A stretch of DNA of 64,000 bases from Phlebotomus papatasi (Eukaryota > Arthropoda > Insecta > Diptera > Psychodidae). The DNA lies in contig NC_077224.1 of the NCBI RefSeq assembly GCF_024763615.1, forward strand, positions 80,672,712 through 80,736,711, read 5' to 3'. The notes beneath the pieces were generated by a model, which was given only the letters and a program-made list of their open reading frames with translations, was not told the origin of the DNA and did no database searches. The translations under genes were made by a program, and so were the position numbers. This document shows positions 54,046-64,000 of this stretch, one piece after another (the first letter of the stretch is position 1; the number at the start of each line of letters is the position of its first letter).

Positions 54046-54831
54046 AAAAAAGGGGATCTCGTGGATTTTATGGATAGAATGCTGGATCTATGGCGCAGAG
54101 ATATCTGGTTAAGGGTTTTTGGTCTCTTGAGTTTTATAAAGCAATTAGTGGATTTATCGGGTTTTACGAAACGTTTCTCAGAAAATTGAGAAAAGTTTCT
54201 CCATATAAGTCACTTTTTTTATATATCATAAATATATGGTTTCGCATTAATTCAGAATTTTTTTTTAAGAATGACTATAAAAGGAATAACAATAATTATG
54301 AATTATCATTAAAATTTTCATAAAAACATTTATAAATTAATAAATTACTTAAATATTTCTAATACAGTTTATTTAAATAGGAGATCTTTAAGGAAATTCA
54401 AAAGAGAATTTTCTAAACTCAAAAACTTGTAAAAATATTGTTATTGTTTCTCATAAGAATCTCATTTACATATAATTTTCAGTAAGGTCGGGTTTTAAAG
54501 TTCTTTTTTTATTAATTTAGATGAATATTAAAATTAGTTTCATTAAAAAAGCATAACAATATCTATTGTTATTTTTGGTAAACAACCTTTATCACTGTTG
54601 ATGGTATGCCGTAAAGGCCTAAAGTTTATGCTGCTCTGGATGATTTTATTAAAATTCCTAAGAACTTCGGACTCATCCAGTATTATTAAAAAAATATATT
54701 AAGCCGGAAAGTTTTAGAGATTCTGCAATCGTTAACTCTTCAAAGTATTACATTTCTAAATATAAAAAATAAAATAGACTTTTCTTAATGATCTGAAATA
54801 CGTTTTTGTTTAATTTAAGGGGTACATAAGG
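54046..54831. other. AT-rich sequence, nothing recognised
   Basis: No repeat or protein-like frame. Confidence 0.5.
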
Positions 54832-54833
54832 TA

Positions 54834-55424
54834 GGGGAGACTGGGGCAAGACTTGTCAAAACGCATATTTAATTCTTTCTCGAGCTGTGAGAAAACTTAA
54901 ACGTTTTATAATGAGCATATTCTTATAGAAAATTTACTGCTCTACAACATTGCAGAAAACTATTTTCCTCTATCTTGAAAGAAATGTGATTTTTGAATCA
55001 TTTTCTAAAAGTCGATTTTGTGGAGATTCTCAAAATTTCTGGGGCAAATTTTGTCAGTCTTCTGATAATTTGTGACGTTCCACTCTCGCAAACGTTAAAA
55101 ATATCAAATAGACATATTTTTATAGGAAATTTATTCCTCTACAACTTTGTCGAAGATAATTTTTCTCTATCTTTACGAGAAATGTGCTTAAATTGAGCTA
55201 ATCAGTATTGATATTTTCTGTAAGCCAAATATTCCAAAAATAGGACTCAAAATTTCATTATTTTTTTATTTTACATAATCCTTCCTCGAATCCCTTGAAA
55301 CTTTGTAAGTTTAAGAAAGATCATGAAGACTACCTGTAATAAAAATTTCAAGCCTCAGTCTCTTTTATTTTAGAAAATAGTGAATATTGAAATTTTCGTT
55401 TTGACAAATTGCCCCAGTCTCCCC
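54834..55424. mobile_element. TA-flanked inverted-repeat element, family F copy 2
   Basis: GGGGAGACTGGGGCAAGACT then TGTCAAAACG at the left and CGTTTTGACAAATTGCCCCA then GTCTCCCC at the right. TA at 54832-54833 and 55425-55426. 591 bp. It shares GGGGAGAC ends with the copies at 4695 and 60005. Inside, TTATAGGAAATTTATTCCTC and AGAAAATTTACTGCTCTACA are direct sub-repeats. Confidence 0.85.
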
Positions 55425-55426
55425 TA

Positions 55427-55818
55427 CCTTTGAATTAGGGCACTTGAAAAATAGGACTTTTTCTCCTATTTTTAAACGGATGTGGACCTTTAAGCTTGAA
55501 AACAAAACAATTGCGATGTTCAATGACATTGAGATAAGGCTTAATTCCAAGGGAAAAGGCCCTGTTACAGAGATACCTCGCTTCCCTCTATACAGTTCGT
55601 CCAGTATTACAAAGACGATTGAGACGACGAGTAAACTTGCATGAACGGTATAGAGGGTAGAGGGACGCCTTTGTAATAGGGTTTTTTCTCCTTGAAATTA
55701 AGCCTTATCACAATGTAATTTAACTTCTCAATTGGCTTATGAAACTGAAAGATCCATTTCCACTTAAAAGCAGGAGTAAACGCCCTCTTTCGAAAGTGCC
55801 CCAATTCAAAGTTACCCT
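55427..55818. mobile_element. Foldback element, family G
   Basis: The two halves (from CTTTGAATTAGGGCACTT at 55428 and AAGTGCCCCAATTCAAAG ending near 55811) pair through most of their length. ATAAGGCTTAATTCCAAGG and its complement CCTTGAAATTAAGCCTTAT are clear. It starts immediately after family F copy 2 and ends about 10 bases before family D copy 4. Confidence 0.85.
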
Positions 55819-55825
55819 ACTTCTT

Positions 55826-56079
55826 CACTGAGAAAAAAAGAGGGTGCGATTTACATTTTTTCCTCAGAACTTTAACACTTTTTGGGTGTAAAAATATATC
55901 AACATTTTTTAATGTTAATTTTACACCTTATTACGGGTAAAATTAACACGAAAAAGGGCAACTGCAATCCCTAATACACCTAAAAAGGGTAATATTTACA
56001 CCGATTTCGGATCAATACTGCAGGGTAAAATTAACATTTCGGGAATGTTATTTTAACGTTTTCGGATTTCTCTCAGTGT
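55826..56079 (+). mobile_element. Family D MITE, copy 4 (full length)
   Basis: CACTGAGAAAAAAAGAGGGT at the left and TTCTCTCAGTGT at the right. Same inner order as the copy at 19630: GGTGTAAAAATATATC, TAATTTTACACC, CACCGATTTCGGATC and GGAATGTTATTTTAAC. Confidence 0.9.
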
Positions 56080-57100
56080 TCTATCCCTTTTAGAAATCTT
56101 AAGCGATCTTTTAGATTTTGTGAGATTTCTTTCCATAGCAGTATAAGTTCTAAACAGTCCATGGAGCTTTCTTTGGAATTCATCATGCAAATACCTTACG
56201 ACCAGATTGTTATTTAATTTACATAGTTAACATAAGAATCTCATCTATCAAAGATTCTCTCAGCTGATTGTGTTCCTAACGTCTCAGCTCTGCGTTCCAC
56301 CATGTCGCTGAGAAATTAAAAGTGAACCGACATTGATTTGCTAGACCGATGAATAATTATTGAAGAATAAAAAGATCTCTTTGCGGTGGTGTGTTTTTCA
56401 CCTTGAAATGGGTTATTTATTCGACAATTTCTCAAATGTTGCCCGTTTTCCATGTGAACGTGCGCTCTCCTACCTATGCTGGATTGCCGATAAACGCACA
56501 AAGTTCTGGGCCTGTTTTCATCATCACACCTCGTAAAAATTGTGTGCGCCTCCTCTTGAGCTCCAAATGAGCCACAATGTACAATGTATTTGCCATCAGT
56601 GGCATTTTTCGCTATATACAACCACATATGCGATGCTTTTTCTTCTGAAAAAAACCTCTTCGCGGTTTTCTGACGCGGGGGCCTCTAACAGAGATGGAGC
56701 GAGAAAGAGAGAGCAAAGTACACAAAAAAAATATTAGAGAGTGCAAAAAAGCACAATGTGAATTGAAGAGAAGAAGGCAGAAAAAAAAACAGCAGAACTG
56801 AATGCGGATATGCTGCGAAGGTCATAATCATCATCCATTCGCTGGAGGTATGGGCAAAAGCTCCATGATCCGGCGCCTCCACTGCAATTTCGTGCTTTAT
56901 TGCGTCGTTCGCTGCATATTTATGGGGGATGATTGAGACCGGCGTCAGAGATCCGCCCCCCGGAAACAACCTCTCCTGGCTCCCCTTTTACCATGGCAGG
57001 CATTATATGGTCAAATAGGAGCATCATTCAGCTGTGACAGCGATAAAGAATGAATTTCGTTCAAACGATATATCGGCCTTTGTGATATTTTTGAGTTGGA
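56080..57100. other. Unique island 13
   Basis: Non-repetitive. It contains the minus-strand GCAGTGGAGGCGCCGG site at 56870-56886 and overlapping frames on both strands (56316-56627, 56685-56969) without recognisable domains. Possibly regulatory; no gene called. Confidence 0.35.
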
Positions 57101-57323
57101 CCAAGAAGCATACCTAGGGGCTACTCACAGTTGTTTGTTTTTTTTTAATCGTTAATAAAAGAAGATTTCTAAGCGTCCGACAACGTACACTAAAAAATTC
57201 AAGATAATCAACGTAAATTAGCTTGTCCAAAGAACTGAATTTAAGTTTTCGATCTGCAGAGACGCCTAATGGCAAACACTTGAGGGTATCTAGTTCTGTA
57301 AAGAAACGTGAAATTTGATCTAA

Positions 57324-57510
57324 TGTCCTAGATACAGTTACGACTTAAGTCGAGAGACGACTTAACATTCGTAGCTAACTCGGCTTAAACTGAGAAACGA
57401 AATAGTTAGTAGAATGAGTAGAACAAAATGATAAGAATTTAAGTCAAATCATCAGTTTGATGTACGTTAAGCCGTCTCTGGGCTTAAATCACGTGAGTCT
57501 TTCGGCCATG
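57324..57510. mobile_element. Family C MITE, copy 3
   Basis: CGACTTAAGTCGAGAGACGA at the left and GTTAAGCCGTCTCTGGGCTT at the right. Both share the ACTTAAGCCGAGA motif with copies 1 and 2, which here is repeated twice on the left (57350 and 57390). Terminal boundaries are diverged. Confidence 0.6.
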
Positions 57511-57578
57511 AGACTTCAAGGTTCTCAGCTCAAGTTGGATGAGCTTCAAAATATGATTTTAAAAAATCTCTAAACTCA

Positions 57579-57770
57579 TCGTAGTTGCAGCTCTTTCGGA
57601 GTTCGCTAGAAAATTCATTTCTTTTCAGAATGAAAAACTTCGAATTTTTACCAAAGCTTTGGTTCGCCAGAGAATTCGAATTTTTACCAAAGTTTTGGTA
57701 AAAATTCGAAGTCTTTCATTTTGAAAAGAAATGAATTCTCTGGCGAACACCGGAAGAGCTGTAACTACGT
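57579..57770. mobile_element. Foldback hairpin, about 85-base arms
   Basis: TCGTAGTTGCAGCTCTTTCG, GAAAATTCATTTCTTTTCAG and CTTCGAATTTTTACCAAAGC on the left pair with their complements ending at 57769. The centre contains an extra tandem of GAATTTTTACCAAAG (57643 and 57678). The right flank GGCGAACACCGGAAGAGC resembles that of the hairpin at 48793. No coding capacity. Confidence 0.85.
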
Positions 57771-58446
57771 AGAACTCGTCAGATAATTATTGAATATAAT
57801 CTAAATTCATCAGTCAAGAGCTATAAGTCGTTTTACAGTAACAGGATCTTCTGAAACGTTTTACAGTAAATTATTAGAAATTTCAATAGTGTGATATACT
57901 TCAGTTGAGAAAACTTTTCACTTATACCGATTCCAAAGTATAAAATCAGGGCTAGCTACAAAATGTGCTACTCAAATAGATTAAATCAAAGATTTAGCTA
58001 ACATGTTGACTAGAAATAAAATATCAGTTTAGCGAGCTAACTGGAACTTACCGTGATAATGATGTCTTCAATATAATCTTCATTTCTAATTGTGAAAGAG
58101 ATAAATAAAATGTGACAAAATGAAAGTGTTATATATATACATTTTAAATTTTTAAGTGTCATGTAGATCATCTCTTGTTCAATTTTAATAAATAAAACTT
58201 TTAAAAGTTTGTTAAAAGAATTAAAGAGAGATAGTATATGCCACGTATTAACTTTCGGGGGTTACTTCTGTTCTCTTCTACTATTCCTAAGCTTTTATTT
58301 CAATTTTAGCACTTAATGATGGTTTTCATTGATCCAATTTACCATGTTCCATCAATGAAGACCATTCTTAAGTGTTAGAATTAAAGAAAAGCTTTGGGAC
58401 AGAAGGGGATTAAAGGTACCCTCGGAAACCAAAATCGTTCGCATCT
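57771..58446. other. AT-rich sequence, nothing recognised
   Basis: CTAAGCTTTTATTTCAATTT and AAATTAAAGAAAAGCTTTGG (58287-58400) form a loose inverted pair with GATGGTTTTCATTGAT and ATCAATGAAGACCATT, which may be a small decayed foldback. Otherwise nothing recognised. Confidence 0.4.
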
Positions 58447-58700
58447 ACACTGAGATAAATCCGAAAAAGTTAAAATAAAATTCCGGAAATGTTAATTTTA
58501 CCCTGCAGTATTGATCCAAAATCGGTGTAAATATTACCCTTTTCAGATGTATTACGGGTTAAAGGTACCCTTTTTCATGTTAATTTTACCCTTAATAAGG
58601 TGTAAAATTAACATTAAAAAATTTTCATATATTTTTACACCTAAAAAGTGTTAAAGTTCTGAGAAAAAATTTTAATCGCACCCTCTTTTCTTCTCAGTGT
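58447..58700 (-). mobile_element. Family D MITE, copy 5 (full length)
   Basis: ACACTGAGATAAATCCGAAA at the left and ATCGCACCCTCTTTTC then TTCTCAGTGT at the right. Minus orientation, full length. Confidence 0.9.
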
Positions 58701-58704
58701 ACGG

Positions 58705-58801
58705 TAAAGGAGGGAAAAGTACTAATGTATCGCACGATCCCAAGCTTTGCTATGATTAAATTTCGAAGCATGAGATCGTGCGAAGCAGGCACTTTCCCTT
58801 A
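58705..58801. mobile_element. Compact foldback with TAAAGGAGGGAAAAGTAC ends (X3)
   Basis: CGCACGATCCCAAGC at 58731 pairs with GAGATCGTGCG ending at 58782. The ends, GGAGGGAAAAGTACT and GGCACTTTCCCTT, are inverted. About 97 bp, directly after family D copy 5. It resembles X1 and X2 in the GGGAAAGTRCC end motif. Confidence 0.65.
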
Positions 58802-59689
58802 AATGTTTAAGACAATACTATTACATTATATTTGATAACAAATACGTTCGTATTTTAAGTCGTATTATCGTCAACAAGATAAGATTCAACTCATTTAATT
58901 TAATTTTCGGATATTCCACTATTTATAAAAAAAAAATAAGGTAATGATTTGAAAAAAACGAGAAGTTTTCATACTGAGGAGCATCTTGATTACATCACAA
59001 ACGATCCTTTGTATATTTTTTAGGGCAATGTTCCTGCTAAAATATGATTAAAACAAGTTTAGTCATCTTAAAAATCTGTTCTTTATTAAAAGAAAGAAAA
59101 TTAATTCAAGTATAGATTTGATATCTATTCAAAAATTTAAAAATTGTATAATTCTTAAAATATATTCTTTCCGTACAGAAATAAATCTTGAAAAATTCGA
59201 AAATCTATTTGAAGAACCAAAAAAGAGACTTTCTTACTTCTTAATACTTTCGCAAGGTGGCGTCAGTTACATCATGTTCGAATTTCGAAGTACTCAAGTG
59301 TCAAAATTTGACGGTCTTCACATTGTTGTGAGGAAAAAAACAGAACAACGACGTTTATTGTTCTTGCTCCAGTATTTAATCACTCCATAATCACTGAGTA
59401 ACCCTTTTGGCAGCTTTCTAGTGTGATATTTGATACATTTTCCCCATCTTGTTCGAAAATTTAGTATGAAAATTCGAAATTGAATTTGAATTCTTCGAAC
59501 ATCAACGACTTTTTGTGCAAATAGAGTTTCATTTACCTTTTATCCAATACACTATTGGAGAATCAAAATCTACTTCTGTTTGGGCTCATTCAATCTTCTT
59601 CTAAATTGGCTAAAAAAAATTCCATTTGAATGAGTTTAGCCCTTAACTAAATCAGGTCTTCTGGAAATTCTTTTTTAATATACTGGGCG
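58802..59689. other. AT-rich sequence with one weak open frame
   Basis: A 90-codon frame at 59118-59390 (plus) reads FRTEINLEKFENLFEEPKKR in part. It looks mildly protein-like but has no recognisable family, no introns and no context. Not called as a gene. Confidence 0.3.
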
Positions 59690-59990
59690 ATTTCGACCAT
59701 TATTTTACGGCATTGAATAAATGAGCAGTAAAAAGTTAAAATTGATCAGTAACAAAAAAATTTGAAACAGTGATATTATCGTCCAAATTTTGGCAAAGGG
59801 AAAATTAGGGGCTTTTCACTCTATATGGAAATATTTTAAATGTTAAATATATAAATTAGGACCATTTTTGTAAAGATTTAAGTTTTTTACCGACCATAAT
59901 TAGATATTTTACTGCTCATTTTTAATTTTTTACTGCCCATTTAGAATTTTTTACTGATCGTTTGTTTTTTGCCTTATTTTACTAACCGAA
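59690..59990. mobile_element. Family K inverted-array element, copy 2
   Basis: GAGCAGTAAAAAGTTAAAAT and ATCAGTAACAAAAA face TTTTACTGCTCATTTTTAAT, TTTTTACTGCCCATTTAG and TTTTTTACTGATCG. The centre contains GGCAAAGGGAAAATTAGG, matching the centre of the copy at 26990 (CAAAGGGAAATTTT). Unit differs: CAGTAAAAA here and TAAGTAAAAA there. Confidence 0.75.
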
Positions 59991-60004
59991 TGGTATCGTT
60001 GAAA

Positions 60005-60634
60005 GGGGAGACCCGGGTAGAATTAGCCACCAAATGAAATTCTTCATTGCGTATAATTTGTACAAAAAATGTTTGTATTACGGCGTTATCACACTTGCCC
60101 ATTAAAATTTTAATGTGATGCGACATTAATTGTCGCTTGTGAGCGTCCAAATATGTTATTTGTGTCTTTGAGTCACTTAATATTTGGGGTTTTTCTATTT
60201 ATTGATAAAGAAGTGAACTTGGTCTGCAAAAATAAACTTAAATTTACCTAAAGAATAAATATTTTTCACATTAAAAAATTAAAGAGAAAATCGCATTAAT
60301 TTTTCGCATTAATGCTATAAATCAATTTATATCAAATTTTGCGGGCCAAGTCTACCTTTTTATCAACAAGTAGATCAAATTTTGAATATAAAATGATTCA
60401 AACACACAAATTACATATTTGGAATCTAACCAGCGACAATTAATGTGAATCATATTAAAATTTTAATGTGCAAGTGTGATAACACAGTTAGGCTGGTAAA
60501 AATATTAATGAATAGGAAGGGAAGTATATATAATATTTTGAATAAATAGTGGTTTCCTCAATATTCCTTCGCAGGCAAACTACAAGATACCACTACCTAA
60601 TGCTATGCGTGGATAATTCTGCCCCGATCTCCCC
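60005..60634. mobile_element. Family F copy 3, with a nested TTA-flanked element
   Basis: GGGGAGACCCGGGTAGAATT at the left and AATTCTGCCCCGATCTCCCC at the right, matching copies at 4695 and 54834. 630 bp, of which 407 are the nested element at 60081-60487. Confidence 0.85.
60081..60487. mobile_element. PIF/Harbinger-like foldback nested in family F
   Basis: CGGCGTTATCACACTTGCCC and CATTAAAATTTTAATGTG at the left. The right end is CACATTAAAATTTTAATG then CAAGTGTGATAACACAG. TTA stands on both sides (60078-60080 and 60488-60490). The arms also pair further in (GACATTAATTGTCGCTTGTG; AAATATGTTATTTGTG). A 3-bp TTA duplication suggests PIF/Harbinger, by inference from family knowledge. Confidence 0.8.
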
Positions 60635-60864
60635 TATCTACATTCTTTTCCTTTTGAATTCAAGCCATGCGAGGAAGATCTTGTAAGGATCAACCTGTGA
60701 GGGAATGACTGAGATCCAAAAGCCGATATCTCTAATCGTTTATCCTGTTTATCTTCAGGATTCAAAATTTGCAGTACAAATAACGTTGAAATAAAAAAAA
60801 ATGGACTAATATTGCTATATTCCAATAAAAAATTGAAAAAAGGATAAATTTTTCTTCTGGACAT

Positions 60865-61008
60865 TTTTCTAGCACATGACTGTTCTTAAGTGCTTCTGTA
60901 TTAACGACTTTTCTTTATGTTGGTTCCGGTCTCGACAGTTTTTTCTAATCCTCGTCGTATTCTAAAATTACCAAATGTTCCAAGAGAAAAATATCTCCTT
61001 TTCATTTT
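60865..61008. mobile_element. Family A MITE, copy 3 (uninterrupted)
   Basis: TCTAGCACATGACTGTTCTT, TTAACGACTTTTCTTTATGT, then CGACAGTTTTTTCTAATCCTC and GTCGTATTCTAAAATTACC, in the same order as the copy at 52333 minus its nested insert. Confidence 0.75.
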
Positions 61009-61489
61009 TCAGTAAAGCAGCATTATAATTCTAAGTTGTAGCTTTAACCAAGAGTTCTAATATGCATTTGATTTTCTGTCTATTTGACGAGCATTAATGA
61101 AAATCATAATGCTCTGTTTCAGAGTTGATATTCTTGCATTACTTAGTTCTAAATTGTGATGTTCTTTAGTCAGATATATCAAACTACTACACCACTACAG
61201 GAAAACTTTCTTTTCGCATTTTTCAAATTGTAGTTTGTTTACAAACATTCTTTTAATCAAAAGCTTTTAAGTTATCTGATTTACCTGACGCAGTTAAAAC
61301 TTTTCTACAGCTTCTTCTGATACAGAAAAGCCATTTCAAGAAAGAGTATGACTTTATCAGTAGCCCCTTCAAGAATATTTTAAGAAAGAAAAACAGAGTT
61401 CTTGCTGAGAAACGCACGTAGCACCGCACAGTCCTTCCGGGTTGATGCTTTTCTTGGCAAAACATTCACATTTTTGGAATTTGAATTGG
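61009..61489. other. AT-rich sequence, nothing recognised
   Basis: No frame or shared repeat. Confidence 0.4.
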
Positions 61490-62260
61490 TATAGAAGTCT
61501 TCATCTCTGTCATCATCAATGTTCTAAGTTTTTGCCTTATGGCTTGTCAGGAGGCAAGAGATTCTCTGGAAATTCACCAAATACACTTAAGCTGGCATGA
61601 CTATAGGCTAGGTGCGCAGGGGGCTAAACCGAAAGCTCTCAAACACTCAAGTATAACACTCTCACACATTAGAAAGAAAAAAAGAACATTTCGCACTCTG
61701 ATAATATACATATATAATTGTGAAGTAATCGCAAACCACGCAAAGATGTAAGGCCAGTAACCTCATAGCCTTGACGTGTGCAAACCTCCCGATTGTGAAT
61801 TTGTTCATATAACTTCTCTTCTTTTTTTTTCCTTCTATTAGACCAAAACTTCCAATGTGTGTGTCAAATTTTTCTATGCGGATGGCCAAAAAGTGCCTCC
61901 CATCGAAAAATCATTCGAGCTGAGTTTTGAAGAAATTTGTGTGAGTGGCTTTTGCCTTATGCTTCCTCCCCGGCTAACAATCATTTTGCTTGTTTATTAT
62001 TCTATCAACCCAACCCAACAAGCTTGTTTCTTCATATAATTTTTTTTTTACTAACTTGGTTCTATCTTTTTTTTTTATGTCACTCCTATTCATGCTACTT
62101 TGCACACATCTGAAGAGTGGTATTGAGTGCAAAAATTGTAATATCTATTCTTTGTCAAACACCCCACGGAGTTGCTAATGGAAAAGAACTGCCCTCATGG
62201 GTAGCATGAAGGCGCAAAAACTGCACTTTATAGTCAAGTTTCTTTTTATCCTAAAGCAAT
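61490..62260. other. Unique island 14
   Basis: Non-repetitive, mixed composition, short frames on both strands with no recognisable domain. Confidence 0.35.
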
Positions 62261-62602
62261 TTTGGTGCCCACAATAGATCACCACAAGATTGATCGTCAG
62301 TACAATTGATTTACGGTTTTAGATCAAATCTTAGGGCTTTTCTAAAATAATTTCATTTCAACGTGTTACAAATTCCATCTGAACTTGCTGATGTATTTGA
62401 CTAAATGCCTTTGGTCCAAGTCAAAAGTATTTGGTAAAAAATTTCCATCTTGAAGATTTTCATATTTTATTTGGACAGTTGTGCTTTTTTCAAGCTTTTA
62501 ATAAAAAAGCATTACAAACTTTTTCAGACAATGCAGGAGAATACGTAAAATTAAATCATAAATACAATTCTATGAGTGAAACTTAGTCTGTTCCAAACAA
62601 AA
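62261..62602. other. AT-rich sequence, nothing recognised
   Basis: No frame or shared repeat. Confidence 0.4.
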
Positions 62603-63727
62603 CCCAAGTAGCAAAATCGAGCGTAAAAAACATAATATTCATGACTTGATTGCCTGAATCTAGAATATACATAAAAGTTAATTTTACGTTATTTTATTGC
62701 TCAAAATCAAAGAGAGCCCAAGAAGCAAAATAGCTGCCTTATAGAATCAAGTATTAAACAAGTCTTTTAGCGTACTTTTAAAAGACTTAAAGTGAGAATT
62801 TTCCTTTGAAATACCTATAGAAATACCTATAGTCATGTCTGGAAAATTCTCCATTTTGACACTTCAAAAATCAAGGATCAAACTACAACATCGGAGTCAA
62901 ATTTCAACGGACTTGTTTAAATTTTGATATTTTGGAAGGGTTTTGAAATCTCCAATTCGACACTCGAATATATACACGGTAAAAAATTTCGGCATATATT
63001 TGTTCCAAAAATTAGCTCGTCTAGGGTTACCCAAATTTTTGGCACAATCTTATTCCTTTTACGAAACTCAGGAAGATACTTAACATTAGTAACGAATTTG
63101 TTCCCGACAATGGGAATAAAATGTCTAAATACGGTTCCAACTTTTATGAACAAATTAATATTAAACGAAATCGATTTAAATTTGTAGATGATTCTCCGTA
63201 TCAAAACGCTACCCAAAAAAAAACCCCAACGGAATTCTTACTATATTCCGTAACAAAACTAGAAAAAAAAAATAATTTGAACAAATAAATGTTTCTTGTA
63301 GGTACAAATTTGTTCTAAAAGAAATTCGTTCAAAATTACCTTTCCTTTAAAAAACTTGTCTGCATTTAGGAGTTTTTCAAAAACGATTTTAAAAATTACC
63401 TCCTATTGGTAGGCAAAGATGCATAAGTCTAATTACATAATCCTATTCTTTGCTTAATCCCGATATGCACAGTCCCTGGACCGCCTGTATTTGCGAGATT
63501 TGAAGTTAGTCAAGAATAGAGAAAAGATGAAGAATTCTTATAACAATGTAATGGTTACGTATAATTTTCGTAAAAGACTTGCATGGCAAGTTTTGTTGTA
63601 AGATAAAATTCTTTTGACATTGATAACATATACCAAATTTCACAAATGTGACATCCGCATGCACAAGTTAGTTGTTTTAATTTGATGAAAAAAATATCAT
63701 GGAACTTACTATATTTTGCTACTTGGG
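62603..63727. mobile_element. Composite element with ACCCAAGTAGCAAAAT ends (family S)
   Basis: AACCCAAGTAGCAAAATCGA-type text at 62602 and TATTTTGCTACTTGGGTT at 63711 are inverted over about 16 bases. The end motif recurs singly at 20868, 26881 and 62708 and, in reverse, at 29180. Inside are the 3' half of the N/U repeat (about 62810-62960) and a family J segment (62974-63200). This could be a real element or a chance pairing of two insertions. Confidence 0.45.
62974..63200. mobile_element. Family J element, copy 2
   Basis: ACACGGTAAAAAATTTCGGC and ATATTTGTTCCAAAAATTAG match the right third of the copy at 36936-37147 in reverse. The GGAACAA/TTGTTCC words continue to 63200. Overlapping frames on both strands are a product of the inverted words. 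Confidence 0.6.
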
Positions 63728-64000
63728 TTTAAGTTTATTTGCAACTGAAAAAATCGTCCATTGAATATTTAGCTTAAAAATCGTGTAAAATTCTACGTTT
63801 GTGAGATAACTGCTGTCTTAACAATAATTTCAGAGTGATATAATACATTAATGTGCAGATAAACAGTGCATTATTTATCATAAGAAAAAATAAATTATAT
63901 AAAAAATTGAAGGTGTTTTCTACCTTGGAAAAAATATTTTTATAAATCCTTATCCAGGGGAAGTTTACATGCCACATCGGTCTTTCTTTTGTCATTCAAC
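63728..64000. other. AT-rich sequence, nothing recognised
   Basis: No frame or shared repeat up to the window end. Confidence 0.45.

Noticed and set aside
59118..59390. 90-codon plus open frame
   Set aside because: Mildly protein-like but no family, no conserved neighbour and AT-rich codon pattern expected of noncoding DNA. Kept only as a note.
1..64000. CRISPR array, bacterial operon, prophage or rRNA genes
   Set aside because: No direct repeats with regular spacers, no clustered long frames, no ribosome binding sites and no rRNA text. Tandem arrays present are contiguous minisatellites without unique spacers.

Overview
This window looks like gene-poor nuclear DNA from a eukaryote, most likely an insect and probably a fly or midge. 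A sand fly would fit, but that is a guess from the overall look. It is AT-rich. I see no long open reading frame, no bacterial-style operon, and no rRNA or clear tRNA gene. It is full of short inverted-repeat transposons (MITEs) with TA, TTAA, TTA or 8-bp targets, decayed non-LTR retrotransposon ends and minisatellite arrays. I find no complete gene. Only a few short protein-like pieces survive, and all are decayed, unassigned or inside mobile elements.

Layout. Bases 1-7.3 kb hold MITEs, an AACCGG-rich repeat carrying a clean 1.3-kb insertion, and a minisatellite. From 8.4 to 10 kb lies a GC-richer unique island. From 10 to 13 kb come two foldback elements, a protein-like pseudogene fragment and a retroelement 3' end. 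From 13.5 to 19.2 kb islands alternate with inverted-repeat elements. From 19.4 to 25.2 kb there are five MITE or repeat families and two retrotransposon tails of one type. From 26.9 to 33.6 kb come an inverted tandem-array element, small MITEs, another retrotransposon tail and three strong hairpins, one with perfect 8-bp target duplications. From 35 to 40.5 kb there are further MITEs and a large AAGCTTTGAAGTTGGA-type array. From 42 to 45.4 kb sits a candidate transposon with iterated GTTACGA motifs around a 119-codon ORF. From 47.7 to 50.4 kb come a second copy of the 7-kb minisatellite type in the opposite orientation, hairpins and a third retrotransposon tail. From 52.3 to 56.1 kb there are nested MITEs, an RNase H retrotransposon relic and a run of three adjacent elements. 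From 57 to 64 kb come more MITEs, including one element nested inside another.

Between the repeat blocks are about a dozen 0.5-1.5 kb islands that are less AT-rich and free of recognised repeats. They may be ancestral intergenic or intronic DNA with regulatory content. Several contain a GGCGCC-centred motif, GTGGAGGCGCC or GTGGCGCC, resembling insect CTCF sites.

The main story is element-on-element insertion. Several insertions can be checked inside the window because a related copy preserves the empty site. Family letters (A, B, C and so on) are my own working labels, not database names.
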